DNA of 64,000 nt from Ponticoccus alexandrii (GTDB lineage: Bacteria > Pseudomonadota > Alphaproteobacteria > Rhodobacterales > Rhodobacteraceae), in NCBI RefSeq assembly GCF_016806125.1, contig NZ_CP047166.1:1550001-1614000 (forward strand), written 5' to 3'. The notes under the pieces are model-generated. The model made no database searches, was not told the DNA's origin, and saw nothing but the letters and a program-made list of their open reading frames with translations. Position 1 is the stretch's first letter. The number at the start of each line of letters is the position of its first letter. Both the position numbers and the translations under genes were made by a program. Positions 27,684-35,330 of this stretch are shown here, one piece after another.

Positions 27684-27703
27684 CCGGTTGTTCAGACAAC
27701 CGG
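27684..27703. repeat. inverted repeat upstream of paaA relic
   Basis: CCGGTTGT-TCAG-ACAACCGG is a perfect 8-bp inverted repeat. Its half-sites resemble the TetR-type operator at 28479-28492, so it may be a decayed regulator site. Confidence 0.35.
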
Positions 27704-27780
27704 ACGGGCGATTAAAAAACGTGACGTGTGAGGAGAAGGGATAATTTGATCCCGTTTTGTAATATGCTGCTCCGAGGCAG

Positions 27781-27806
27781 TGCAAGGATCGTCGACGATC
27801 CTTGCA
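27781..27806. repeat. 26-bp perfect palindrome beyond the TetR gene
   Basis: Each arm of 13 bases (TGCAAGGATCGTC) is followed immediately by its reverse complement with no loop. It lies 32 bases past the regulator stop codon. It could be a cruciform, a terminator or a dimer-binding site; no T tract follows. Confidence 0.6.
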
Positions 27807-27837
27807 AATTCCATGCATGGAGTTTCGCGGCCCGGGG

Positions 27838-28464
27838 CTAGCGTCCGACCTGCGGCATGCCGCCCAGCAGCAGGTCGCAGATCATCTCTGCATAGTCCGC
27901 GCGCCCGGCCTCGTCCGCCTGATCGTCCCACTGGAAGTGCCAGTTGACCATGGCGAAATAGGACATGGTCAGCGCCCGCATCGCGCTGCGGTCGGCGGCC
28001 AGCGCGGGCGGTGCGAGGCGGGCCAGCCGGTCCCGGACCTCCGCCACCAGATCGCGCTGGTAGGCTATCAGCACGGCCTGCTGGTCGCCGGGCAGGGCGC
28101 GGATGGCGTTCAGCTGCACACCGTGCTCGGCTTCGCGCCCCTTGTAGGCCACGAGGATCTCGCGCGTGATGGTTCGCAACTGCCTCTCCGGGTCGTCGCT
28201 GACGTGCCGCAGCCCCGCGATCTGGTCGCGCAGGCCGGACAGGTGCGCGTCGAGGATGTCGAAGAGCAGTGCCTCCTTGCTATTGTAGTAGTGGTAGATA
28301 TTGGCCTTGGAGATGCCGCAGGCCTGCGCCACCTGTGCCATCGAGGCACGCCCGTATCCCTCGTCCGCAAAGAGGCGGGCGGCTCCCTTCAGGATGGCTT
28401 CGCGCTTGTCGTCGTGGTCCTTGGCGATGGTGCGCGCCACAGGTCTTCCTTCTGTTGCCGTCAC
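27838..28464 (-). CDS. TetR family regulator, probable PaaR
   Basis: This intact 208-residue repressor has the N-terminal TetR helix-turn-helix (KREAILKGAARLFADEGYGR and QACGISKANIYHYYNSKEAL), followed by a helical ligand domain. It sits between degraded paaA/paaB on one side and degraded paaZ on the other, which is the position of the PaaR repressor that responds to phenylacetyl-CoA in related bacteria. A palindrome with a central ACCGGT lies 15 bases before its ATG. The reading frame shows no lesion even though the adjacent pathway genes are dead. Confidence 0.8.
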   Translation of the reverse strand: MTATEGRPVARTIAKDHDDKREAILKGAARLFADEGYGRASMAQVAQACGISKANIYHYYNSKEALLFDILDAHLSGLRDQIAGLRHVSDDPERQLRTITREILVAYKGREAEHGVQLNAIRALPGDQQAVLIAYQRDLVAEVRDRLARLAPPALAADRSAMRALTMSYFAMVNWHFQWDDQADEAGRADYAEMICDLLLGGMPQVGR

Positions 28465-28478
28465 GATCCTTGTTCAAA

Positions 28479-28492
28479 ACCAACCGGTCGGT
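28479..28492. promoter_or_regulatory. TetR-type operator (PaaR-like)
   Basis: ACCAACCGGTCGGT is a near-perfect palindrome (ACCrACCGGTyGGT) between the regulator gene and the divergent paaZ relic. Location and form fit autoregulation plus control of paaZ. Confidence 0.6.
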
Positions 28493-28539
28493 CAATAATC
28501 AACCGGACGCAGGGGGCCGGCTTAGAGGTCGGACAGGCC

Positions 28540-29215
28540 ATGCAGAGGATTGTCCGCTACGTTGCGGGCGCGTGGTTTCCGGCTGCGGTGGCGCCCGGCC
28601 CATCGCCGGCGCCGTGACCGGCGCAGTCTATCCTGAGGCCGGGGGCGGCGCGATCGACTTCGGCGTCATGGTGGGTTTTCCGGGGAAGCGGGACGGTGCA
28701 GCCTTGCGGGCGATGACCTTCAACCAGCGCGCGAAGATTTTCGAGGCGCTTGGGGGCTACTTTCACGAGCGGCGCAAGGCGTTTTATGACCTCACCTTCC
28801 GCATCGGCGGCACTCTAGCGGACCACAGGATCGGCGTGGAAGGCGGCTTAGGGACGATCTTCTTTTATGCCTCGACGGGGCGGCACGTGATGCCCGGCGA
28901 CGTGGTTTTGCATGATCCGCGGTGGAACACCTGGGCCGCAGCGGCGCCTTCCTGGGCCAGCACGTCTATAGGTCCAGACGGGGCGTGGTTGTGCATATCA
29001 ACGCTTTCTGCTCTCCGCTCTGGGCATGCTGGAAAAGCTGGCCCGGGCTTTGCTGGCCGGGGTGCCTCGGTGGTCAAGACCGCGACCGCCACCTGCCCGG
29101 TGACGGAGCTTTGCGTGCGTATGATGCTCGAGAGCGGCCTCCTGCCGGAGGTGGCGATGCAACTGGTTACGGGCGGACTGGGCGATACGCTGGAGCGGCT
29201 CGATTGTCAGGATTG
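28540..29215 (+). pseudogene. paaZ: paaZ relic (ring-opening hydrolase/aldehyde dehydrogenase)
   Basis: From ATG 28540 the reading starts MQRIVRYVAGAWFPAAVAPG, then a frameshift near 28600 leads into IAGAVTGAVYPEAGGG. Pieces of the PaaZ aldehyde dehydrogenase domain follow in several frames: ALRAMTFNQRAKIFEALGGY, GVEGGLGTIFFYASTGRHVM, GQHVYRSRRGVVVHINAF and VKTATATCPVTELCVRMM. The last piece, VTGGLGDTLERLDCQD, ends abruptly. At least three frameshifts and loss of the C-terminal two thirds make it non-functional. PaaZ opens the oxepin ring and oxidises the aldehyde in phenylacetate degradation. Confidence 0.83.
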
Positions 29216-29397
29216 CGCAGAGGACAAGCTCCCCGAGCTCCTGGGCGATCCGGGCACGCATTTCTACATCTGAGGGGTGCGCGGCATGGAGGAGGGCTTG
29301 GAAAAGGCCATGACCACCATCACCGAAGGCACCGGCGAGCCATGGCACATCCTGCGCGACCGGATGCGCGAGGCAGGCCGCTCCCCCGTCGAAACCT
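29216..29397 (+). pseudogene. BoxA-like reductase C-terminal fragment
   Basis: Directly after the truncated paaZ the frame continues EDKLPELLGDPGTHFYI, then TGA, then GVRGMEEGLEKAM and ILRDRMREAGRSPVETY. This is the C-terminal NADPH-binding tail of a ferredoxin reductase, best matching BoxA of the benzoyl-CoA epoxidase system; the TGA replaces the conserved Cys before GVRGMEEG. It appears that one deletion fused the middle of paaZ to the end of this gene. The assignment to BoxA rather than another reductase is tentative. Confidence 0.6.
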
Positions 29398-29424
29398 ACC
29401 GGGCCCCCTTGCTTCCGGGCACGT

Positions 29425-29475
29425 CCCCTGCTTCTCTGGTCTTCCAAATACCTCGGGGGGAGGCCCGCAAGGGCC
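29425..29475 (-). repeat. interspersed GGTATTT element, copy 5
   Basis: On the minus strand the order is a GC-rich inverted repeat (GGCCCTTGCGGGCC), CCCCCGAGGTATTTGGAAGACC and AGAGAAGCAGGGG. It lies between the reductase fragment and the thioesterase gene. Confidence 0.65.
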
Positions 29476-29521
29476 GGGGGGTAGGGCCCCCGCGACGACC
29501 CAAGCAACGAATGACGCCACC

Positions 29522-29959
29522 ATGACCGACCGCCCCGCCAACGCCTATGCCCACGAAATCCGCGTCACATGGGGCGACTGCGACCCGGCGCGCATCGCCT
29601 ATACCGCGCGGCTGCCGTGGTTCGCGCTCGACGCCATCAATGCATGGTGGGAGGAGCGCCTCGGCGACGGCTGGTTCCAGATGGAGATCGACCGCAACCT
29701 CGGCACGCCCTTCGTCCGGCTGGAGATGGATTTCCGCGCGCCGGTCACGCCGCGCCACCGGCTGATCTGCCACGTCTGGCCCTCGCGGCTGGGCGAGACC
29801 TCGATCTCCTTCCGGGTCGATGGCGAACAGAACGGCAGGCTCTGCTTTTCCACCCATACGACCAACGTCTTCATCATCGCAGACAAGTTCGCAAAGCGGA
29901 AGCCGCCGCAGGAAATCCGCGACGTGATCGCGCCCTATCTGCCGACCGGCGGGGGGTGA
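29522..29959 (+). CDS. acyl-CoA thioesterase, 4-hydroxybenzoyl-CoA thioesterase type
   Basis: This intact 145-residue hotdog-fold protein has the N-terminal motif IRVTWGDCDPARIAYTARLP, containing the catalytic aspartate pattern G-D-x-D-x-A-x-I of 4HBT enzymes. The central RLEMDFRAPVTPRHRL strand region follows. Such thioesterases release CoA from dead-end aromatic acyl-CoAs and are common members of benzoate/box and phenylacetate clusters. It remains open and unbroken between gene relics. The substrate is inferred only from context. Confidence 0.8.
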   Translation: MTDRPANAYAHEIRVTWGDCDPARIAYTARLPWFALDAINAWWEERLGDGWFQMEIDRNLGTPFVRLEMDFRAPVTPRHRLICHVWPSRLGETSISFRVDGEQNGRLCFSTHTTNVFIIADKFAKRKPPQEIRDVIAPYLPTGGG

Positions 29960-30019
29960 ACTGGCATCTCGGGCGCGTGCCGGGTATCCAGCATAACACA
30001 AGCAGGGAAGGCGATCCTG

Positions 30020-30530
30020 CCCGTCACGCGTCGCCACGAAGGCAACAGCGGATCCGTCACCCTCGACATCCGCCCGTCAATGCCATCGGTCAGGCCGAAC
30101 GCGCAGGCCTGCTGGAGGCGGTCGGATGGGCCGGGGCCGAGTGGCTCGACCGGCGGCGGCAAGGCAGAGGACTCTATCGCCGCCGATCTGGTGCTGGAAG
30201 AGGCACATCTTGCCTGCATCACCCGTACCGGGATGTCCGGGGCCGAGATCGCCGAGCGGCTGGTGCTGGCGATGATCAAAGAAGGGGCGACATCCTGCAC
30301 GAGGGTATTGCGCACTAGGCGCGAGGCCGCGACCTCGTGACGGTCTCTGGCTACGGCTTTCCACGCTGGCGCAGCGGGCTGATTTGGCACGCCGACCATC
30401 GGGCGTTGCCCATGCGGTGCAGAGGCTTGAAGCGCTGGCCGCCGAGGACCCGGTGGTCTGGACACCCGGCCCCGCAGTGCTGCAATGTCGCGTCATCGGG
30501 CTTGCGCTGTCGGACTATGGAAAGCCCTGA
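30020..30530 (+). pseudogene. 3-hydroxyacyl-CoA dehydrogenase/enoyl-CoA hydratase relic
   Basis: Near 30030-30120 the N-terminal hydratase pattern is split over two frames (EGNSGSVTLDIRP and PVNAIGQAERAGLLEAV). It then jumps to C-terminal dehydrogenase sequence: ADLVLEEAHLACITRTGMSG and AEIAERLVLAMI, followed by ILHEGIAH, SGYGFPRWRSG and ALAAEDPVVWTPGPAVL in shifting frames. The whole NAD-binding middle is missing. This is the remains of a FadJ-type multifunctional beta-oxidation enzyme, fitting the lower part of the phenylacetate pathway. Confidence 0.75.
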
Positions 30531-30542
30531 CCGTCACAAATT

Positions 30543-30558
30543 TTAACGGATTATTAAC
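30543..30558 (+). promoter_or_regulatory. CtrA binding site (full consensus)
   Basis: TTAACGGATTATTAAC matches the alphaproteobacterial CtrA consensus TTAA-N7-TTAAC without mismatch. It lies about 170 bases upstream of the GGDEF/EAL gene in an otherwise empty gap. Confidence 0.65.
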
Positions 30559-30716
30559 AACTGATATTGCCATCTAGTGGTAAGCTACGGAGCATTGACA
30601 ACCAAGAGGGGCATTGCCCCGGCGGCCGGAGGTCACATACGCCGCATTATGGCCATGGATTCTGAAACAGGTTTCTCCTCGGTTCCGGGGGGCTCCCGGT
30701 CACGGGGGGCAGTGCT

Positions 30717-32585
30717 TTGAGCGGGTCGGCCCTTCCCGGCCGCGACGAACGCGCGGCGGCCCTGCTGCACCTCGTGCGGCAGGGGGTGGCCACGGCGGGT
30801 TCCATGGTGCGCGACCTTGTTCCGGCCGAGGACGTGGTGATCGTGACATGGCTGGAGGTCACGCGGGGCGACGGACCTTGCGAGGGGCCGGGCGAGGCGC
30901 CTGGCGGGTCGGCGCTGGACCGGCTGGCCCGCAGGCATCTGCTGGCCGTGATCGCCGGCACCCAGCCGCCGGGAATGGCCCCGGAACCGGATGGCACCAT
31001 GGCCTGTACCGCGCCGCTGGGCGGGGATACGGCGCTTCTGTGCCCCTTCGACAACGAGGGCGGCGAGATCATGGGCGTCGTCGCGCTGCGCCCCCCGGCG
31101 GCGATCCGAGCCGCCGACACCGGCCCGTTGCTGGAAAAGATGGCTCGCGCCGCGCGGCTGGTGGCGCTGCATCTCGGCGGGGTCATCAGCAGGGTCGAGC
31201 TGGAGCTGGACCTGATCGCCGCCCGGCAACAGATCAACCGGCTGGAACGCCTGAATCGCACCGATCCCCTGACCGGCTTGCAGAACAAGACCGCCTTCGA
31301 GACGGGCTATCAGGCGCGGATCGGCGCGGCGCAGGAGCCGCTTGCGCTGATCATCCTCGACGTCGACCACTTCAAGTCCGTGAATGACCTCTACGGGCAT
31401 CAGTTCGGCGATTCCTACCTGCGCACCCTGTCGTTGGCGCTTGGCTTCGCGCTGCCCGAAAGCGCCGAAATCGGACGGATCGGCGGCGATGAATTCGCGA
31501 TCCTTCTCGATATCCCAAAACGGGGCACCGGCTACCTTGAGGCGGCGATGAAGCGCTGCCGCACCGCGATCCTGCGCGCCACCGCGACCTTGGGTAAACC
31601 CGACCTTGGCAAGGTCAGCATGGGGGCTGCGGTCTTTCCCGACCATGCCCGCGACGGCACCACGCTTTACGAACTGGCGGACAGCGCGCTCTATATCTCG
31701 AAAAGCGACGGGCGCGGCGCTCAGACGGTCTTTGATCCGGCGCGGCATCAGGCCTTCAACCCCCGGGCCATCGGACGGCGGTTCCGGCAGGCCGCGCATG
31801 ACGGGTTGATCCGGCCCTATTACCAGCCGATTTACGATCTGCGCAGCGGTGCCTGTCAGGGCGTCGAAATGCTGGCGCGCTGGGGCGATGCGGAGTTCGG
31901 GCTGATGACGCCCGAGCAGTTCCCGGGCATCTTCCTCGATCACGAGCATGCCGAGCTTCTGACCCGCGTGCTGACCGCCCGTGCGCTGGCGGACCTGTCG
32001 AACCTGCGGCAGCGAAATTCCGCGCGACCGACCCTGTCGATCAACGTCACCAGCTTCGACCTGATCAACCCGGAGTTCGTCTTCGATCTTCAGGCGCTGC
32101 TGTCCGACAACCCCGGTATCGACTGGGACAGCATCGTCATCGAGGTGACGGAAACCATCATGATGGGCGCGCCGAACGGGCAGATCTTCCGGTCGCTCGA
32201 GGAACTGCGCCGCCGCGGCGCGCGGGTGGCGCTGGACGATTTCGGCACCGGCTACGGCGGGCTGCGCCACCTCAGCGGCTGGCCCATCGACTGCATCAAG
32301 ATCGACCGCAGTTTCGTGAACCGGATGAGCGAGAGCGAGACCGACGCCGCCATCGTCGAGGCACTGCTGAGCCTTGCGGACCGGTCCGGGCTGACGGTGG
32401 TCGCCGAGGGGGTGGAAACGGAGGCCCAGTTGCAGAGGCTTCTGGCCATGGGCTGCCGCCTTGTTCAGGGCTACCTGCTGTCCGCACCAGCCCCCGCCGA
32501 CCGGCTGGATGCGCTGATCCGCCCGCTGGACCTCGGTGCGCTCACGGGGGCAGGGGCGCCGACCCTTGTCAGGCGCGAAGGGTGA
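30717..32585 (+). CDS. GGDEF-EAL cyclic di-GMP metabolising protein
   Basis: This soluble, roughly 622-residue protein has a GAF-like N-terminal region (about 15-155), a GGDEF domain with an intact GGDEF motif at about 256-260, and an EAL domain from about 355. The EAL domain keeps its catalytic pattern: EMLAR in place of EALVR, NVTSFDL, EVTETIM, DDFGTGYGG, KIDRSFV and AEGVETEAQ. No RxxD inhibitory site precedes GGDEF. It could both make and break c-di-GMP. The frame opens at TTG 30717, overlapping the stop of a 23-codon upstream frame (30649-30720); an internal ATG at 30804 is the alternative. The 3' end overlaps the convergent kinase by 17 bases. Confidence 0.87.
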   Translation: MSGSALPGRDERAAALLHLVRQGVATAGSMVRDLVPAEDVVIVTWLEVTRGDGPCEGPGEAPGGSALDRLARRHLLAVIAGTQPPGMAPEPDGTMACTAPLGGDTALLCPFDNEGGEIMGVVALRPPAAIRAADTGPLLEKMARAARLVALHLGGVISRVELELDLIAARQQINRLERLNRTDPLTGLQNKTAFETGYQARIGAAQEPLALIILDVDHFKSVNDLYGHQFGDSYLRTLSLALGFALPESAEIGRIGGDEFAILLDIPKRGTGYLEAAMKRCRTAILRATATLGKPDLGKVSMGAAVFPDHARDGTTLYELADSALYISKSDGRGAQTVFDPARHQAFNPRAIGRRFRQAAHDGLIRPYYQPIYDLRSGACQGVEMLARWGDAEFGLMTPEQFPGIFLDHEHAELLTRVLTARALADLSNLRQRNSARPTLSINVTSFDLINPEFVFDLQALLSDNPGIDWDSIVIEVTETIMMGAPNGQIFRSLEELRRRGARVALDDFGTGYGGLRHLSGWPIDCIKIDRSFVNRMSESETDAAIVEALLSLADRSGLTVVAEGVETEAQLQRLLAMGCRLVQGYLLSAPAPADRLDALIRPLDLGALTGAGAPTLVRREG

Positions 32586-34890
32586 CAGAGACCGCGCGGC
32601 GCAGCGCCTCGATCGAGGAAGGCTTGCGCAGCATCACCCCGGGCACGATCCGCTCTGGCGGGACCTGTGTTTCGGCATAGCCCGACAGGTACAGCACCGG
32701 CAGGCCGGGCTGGTGGTCAAGGGCAAGCGCGGCAAGGCGGTGGCCGTCGACCGGGCCGCCCAGTCGGATATCGGTGATCAGGAGGTCGAAGCGCGGTCCC
32801 CGGTCCAGGGCGTCGAGCGCCGCGTCGGGCTGCCCGACCGGCGTCACCTCCAGCCCCATGAGCCGCAGGGCCTCGACCAGCATGGCGCGGAACTGGGGAT
32901 CGTCCTCGACCACCAGCGCGCGGCGGCCGAACAGCCCGTGCGCCGGGGCGGAGGAGGTGTCGCTGGCTTCCGGGGCGGGGGCTGCCGGACCCATCGGCAG
33001 GCGCAACACCGCCTCGGTGCCATGGCCAAGGCGCGAGGACATCCGCAGGCTGCCGCCCATCTCGCGGGCGAAGGCCGCGGTCAGCGACAGGCCAAGGCCG
33101 CTGTCGCCCTGCATCTGGCGGCTGCCGAAGACGGGATCCTGTGCCTGCTCGAGCGCCTCGGCGGACATGCCGGGGCCATCGTCGCGCACCGTCAGGACCA
33201 GCGTGTCGTCCTCGCGCCGGACAAGAACCGCGATGCGCCCTTCGGCGCGCGCGGCCTGTGACAGCGCGCTGCGGGCGTTCAGCACGAGGTTCAGCAGGGC
33301 GGTCTGCAGGTCGATCCCGCGCCGGATCGAGCCGATACTCTCTTCCGGAAGGCTGGCCTCCAGCCTGTACTCGGCAGGCAGCGACGGGCGGATCAGCCGA
33401 AGCGCGCCGCCGATCAGGGCAAGCGCATCGTCCGGCGGTGACTCTTGTGACGGATCGCTGCCGAAGGCCATCATGCGCCGGGTCAGGTCGCCGCCCCGCG
33501 CGCAGGCGTCGCGGGCGGTTTCCAGCGCCTGCCGCATCGGCGCCGCCTCGGTCTGCATCAAGCCGGTGTCGGTGGCCAGACGCACCACGCCCAGCACGTT
33601 GGACAGCTCGTGTGCGACGCCGCCGGCCAGTTGGCCAAGCGCCTCGCGCCGCTGCACGCCGGACAGGCGGGCCTGCTGGGTGACGCTGTCGGTCTGGTCG
33701 GTGACGGTCAGAACCAGCGACCCGGTATCGGGGCCCGCGTGGCGCAGGGTCTCGCAGTGAAACCGCAGGACCCGCATGCGCGCGGTGTCATCGAACAGGC
33801 CCACCAGCCTGCCGGTCTCGCGCCGCGACAGAACAAGCGCCTCCACCGGGCGCTGCGCGACGGCCAGCGGCTTGCGGGTTTCGGGGTCGAGGAAGCTGGC
33901 CTCGCGCAGCCAGGCCGCGACCGAGCGTCCCGCTCCGGCAAGGTCGCGGGCAGCCTGGTTAGAGGTGCTGATCTCTCCCTTGGCGTCGAAGACGACGACG
34001 GCCATGGGGATCGCGTCCAGCAGCTGTGCAACGCGGCGGCCCTGCTCGAGCGCGGCCTGCTCTTCGCGGTTCTGCGCCCGCGCCAGCCTGAGGACCAGCG
34101 CGGCAGAGACCAGTCCCAGCAGGGCTGCGCCCGCCGTCAGGCCGAGGGTCGTGGGAAACAGCCCCTGGCGCGTGGCCATGATCGTCAACCATGCGCCGAT
34201 GACGGGCAGAAGGACCGCAAGCGGCAGCACCGTGCGCGCGGTCCGGCTGCCCACGCCTTCGGCAGTGGCCAGCGCGACCCAGCCCCGGTCCGGCGCGCGC
34301 AAGAGCGTCGCGGCGAAGATCAGCGCGAGGCTGATGGCGGTGGGCAGCGACAGGCCGGTCAGCACGCCGACGCTTTGCGTTGCCGAGAGATCCAGCAGCC
34401 AGCTTTCCAGCGCGAAGAGGGCCAGCACCAGACCCGCCGTCGACAGGCCGACCCATCCCGGGCGGCCCGGCGGGATCAGCGAGACCAGCGCCGCCAGCGT
34501 CAGCAGCAGGGCCGTGGCCGGTGACATGCGGTCCCCGGCGGCGGTGACAGCGCCGCTGGTCACCGCCCAGCCGCAGATCGCAAGGACGGCAGCCGCGCAG
34601 AGCCGCCGCACCAGCCCGGCGCGGGGGTGGTCGGTGGGCACGATGAGGAACAGCGCCAGCAGCGCAACGGCGCTGGCGGTCGAGGGCACCATGACTGGCA
34701 GTTGAGGCGTATGGCGCAACACCCAGTCGATGCGGATCAGCCATCCCAGCACAAGCGTAACGAGGGCGATGGCCAGGGCCATCCCGGCAGCGACGCGCGA
34801 CGCGCGCATCAGTCGCGCGCGACGGTGCCGGGCCGGGGCCGGAGGGTGGCCGGTTTCGGCAAGGGCCGGGGCGGCGGGTCGTCCGGTCAT
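32569..34890 (-). CDS. hybrid sensor histidine kinase with receiver domain
   Basis: This is a 773-residue protein with about eight N-terminal membrane helices (35-265), a PAS-like domain (about 285-400), a HisKA domain with His427 in GGVAHELSNVLG, an HATPase domain (LLNLVLNARSAL, DDGPGM, GLGLSLT) and a C-terminal receiver from about 655 (LVVEDDPQF, phospho-acceptor in LLITDIRLGG). The membrane part resembles MASE-type sensors with no large periplasmic loop. Its ATG overlaps the stop of a single-domain response regulator (ATGA). It lies between the c-di-GMP gene and the CheB-CheR fusion. Confidence 0.88.
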   Translation of the reverse strand: MTGRPAAPALAETGHPPAPARHRRARLMRASRVAAGMALAIALVTLVLGWLIRIDWVLRHTPQLPVMVPSTASAVALLALFLIVPTDHPRAGLVRRLCAAAVLAICGWAVTSGAVTAAGDRMSPATALLLTLAALVSLIPPGRPGWVGLSTAGLVLALFALESWLLDLSATQSVGVLTGLSLPTAISLALIFAATLLRAPDRGWVALATAEGVGSRTARTVLPLAVLLPVIGAWLTIMATRQGLFPTTLGLTAGAALLGLVSAALVLRLARAQNREEQAALEQGRRVAQLLDAIPMAVVVFDAKGEISTSNQAARDLAGAGRSVAAWLREASFLDPETRKPLAVAQRPVEALVLSRRETGRLVGLFDDTARMRVLRFHCETLRHAGPDTGSLVLTVTDQTDSVTQQARLSGVQRREALGQLAGGVAHELSNVLGVVRLATDTGLMQTEAAPMRQALETARDACARGGDLTRRMMAFGSDPSQESPPDDALALIGGALRLIRPSLPAEYRLEASLPEESIGSIRRGIDLQTALLNLVLNARSALSQAARAEGRIAVLVRREDDTLVLTVRDDGPGMSAEALEQAQDPVFGSRQMQGDSGLGLSLTAAFAREMGGSLRMSSRLGHGTEAVLRLPMGPAAPAPEASDTSSAPAHGLFGRRALVVEDDPQFRAMLVEALRLMGLEVTPVGQPDAALDALDRGPRFDLLITDIRLGGPVDGHRLAALALDHQPGLPVLYLSGYAETQVPPERIVPGVMLRKPSSIEALRRAVSVTLRA

Positions 34891-35249
34891 TCGGTCAGGC
34901 GACGCACGGTCCGGTCGAAGGACGACAGCGGCTCTGTCTTGTGGAACCGTGCCGAGGCCAGCCGCAGCCCTTCGGTGAACAGCGGCGAGAGCACCAGCTC
35001 CATGTGGCCGGTCACGACGATGACGGGCAGCGAGGGGTCATGCGCGTGCACGGCGTGCAGCGTGGACAGCGCGCCTCCGCCCTCCATCAGAACGTCGAGA
35101 AAAACGATGTCCGCCGGCGAGCGGGCCAGCGCCGGAAGCACCTTCTGCCCCGAGTCGACCCCGACGACCGTGTGGCCCAGTGTCTGCATCGCGGTGATGA
35201 AGGCGGCACGATAGTCGGCATCGTCGTCCGCGATCAGGATGCGGGCCAT
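34887..35249 (-). CDS. single-domain response regulator
   Basis: This 120-residue stand-alone receiver has ILIADDDADY at the N-terminus, phospho-acceptor Asp52 in FLDVLMEGG, VVTGHMEL and a conserved lysine in RFHKTEP. It has no output domain, so it must act by protein contact or phosphotransfer. It is translationally coupled to the hybrid kinase, its likely partner. It is divergent from the CheB-CheR fusion with 81 bases between start codons. Confidence 0.88.
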   Translation of the reverse strand: MARILIADDDADYRAAFITAMQTLGHTVVGVDSGQKVLPALARSPADIVFLDVLMEGGGALSTLHAVHAHDPSLPVIVVTGHMELVLSPLFTEGLRLASARFHKTEPLSSFDRTVRRLTE

Positions 35250-35330
35250 GGTTCGACTCCGGATTGTAGAATTTATGCAACTGTGTGATATCAGTGTGCA
35301 AAGGGAAAAGATACGGGCTGTTGGGATCGC

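Noticed and set aside
28540-29273. Single intact aldehyde dehydrogenase-like gene
   Set aside because: PaaZ similarity jumps between reading frames at least three times and two thirds of the protein is absent.
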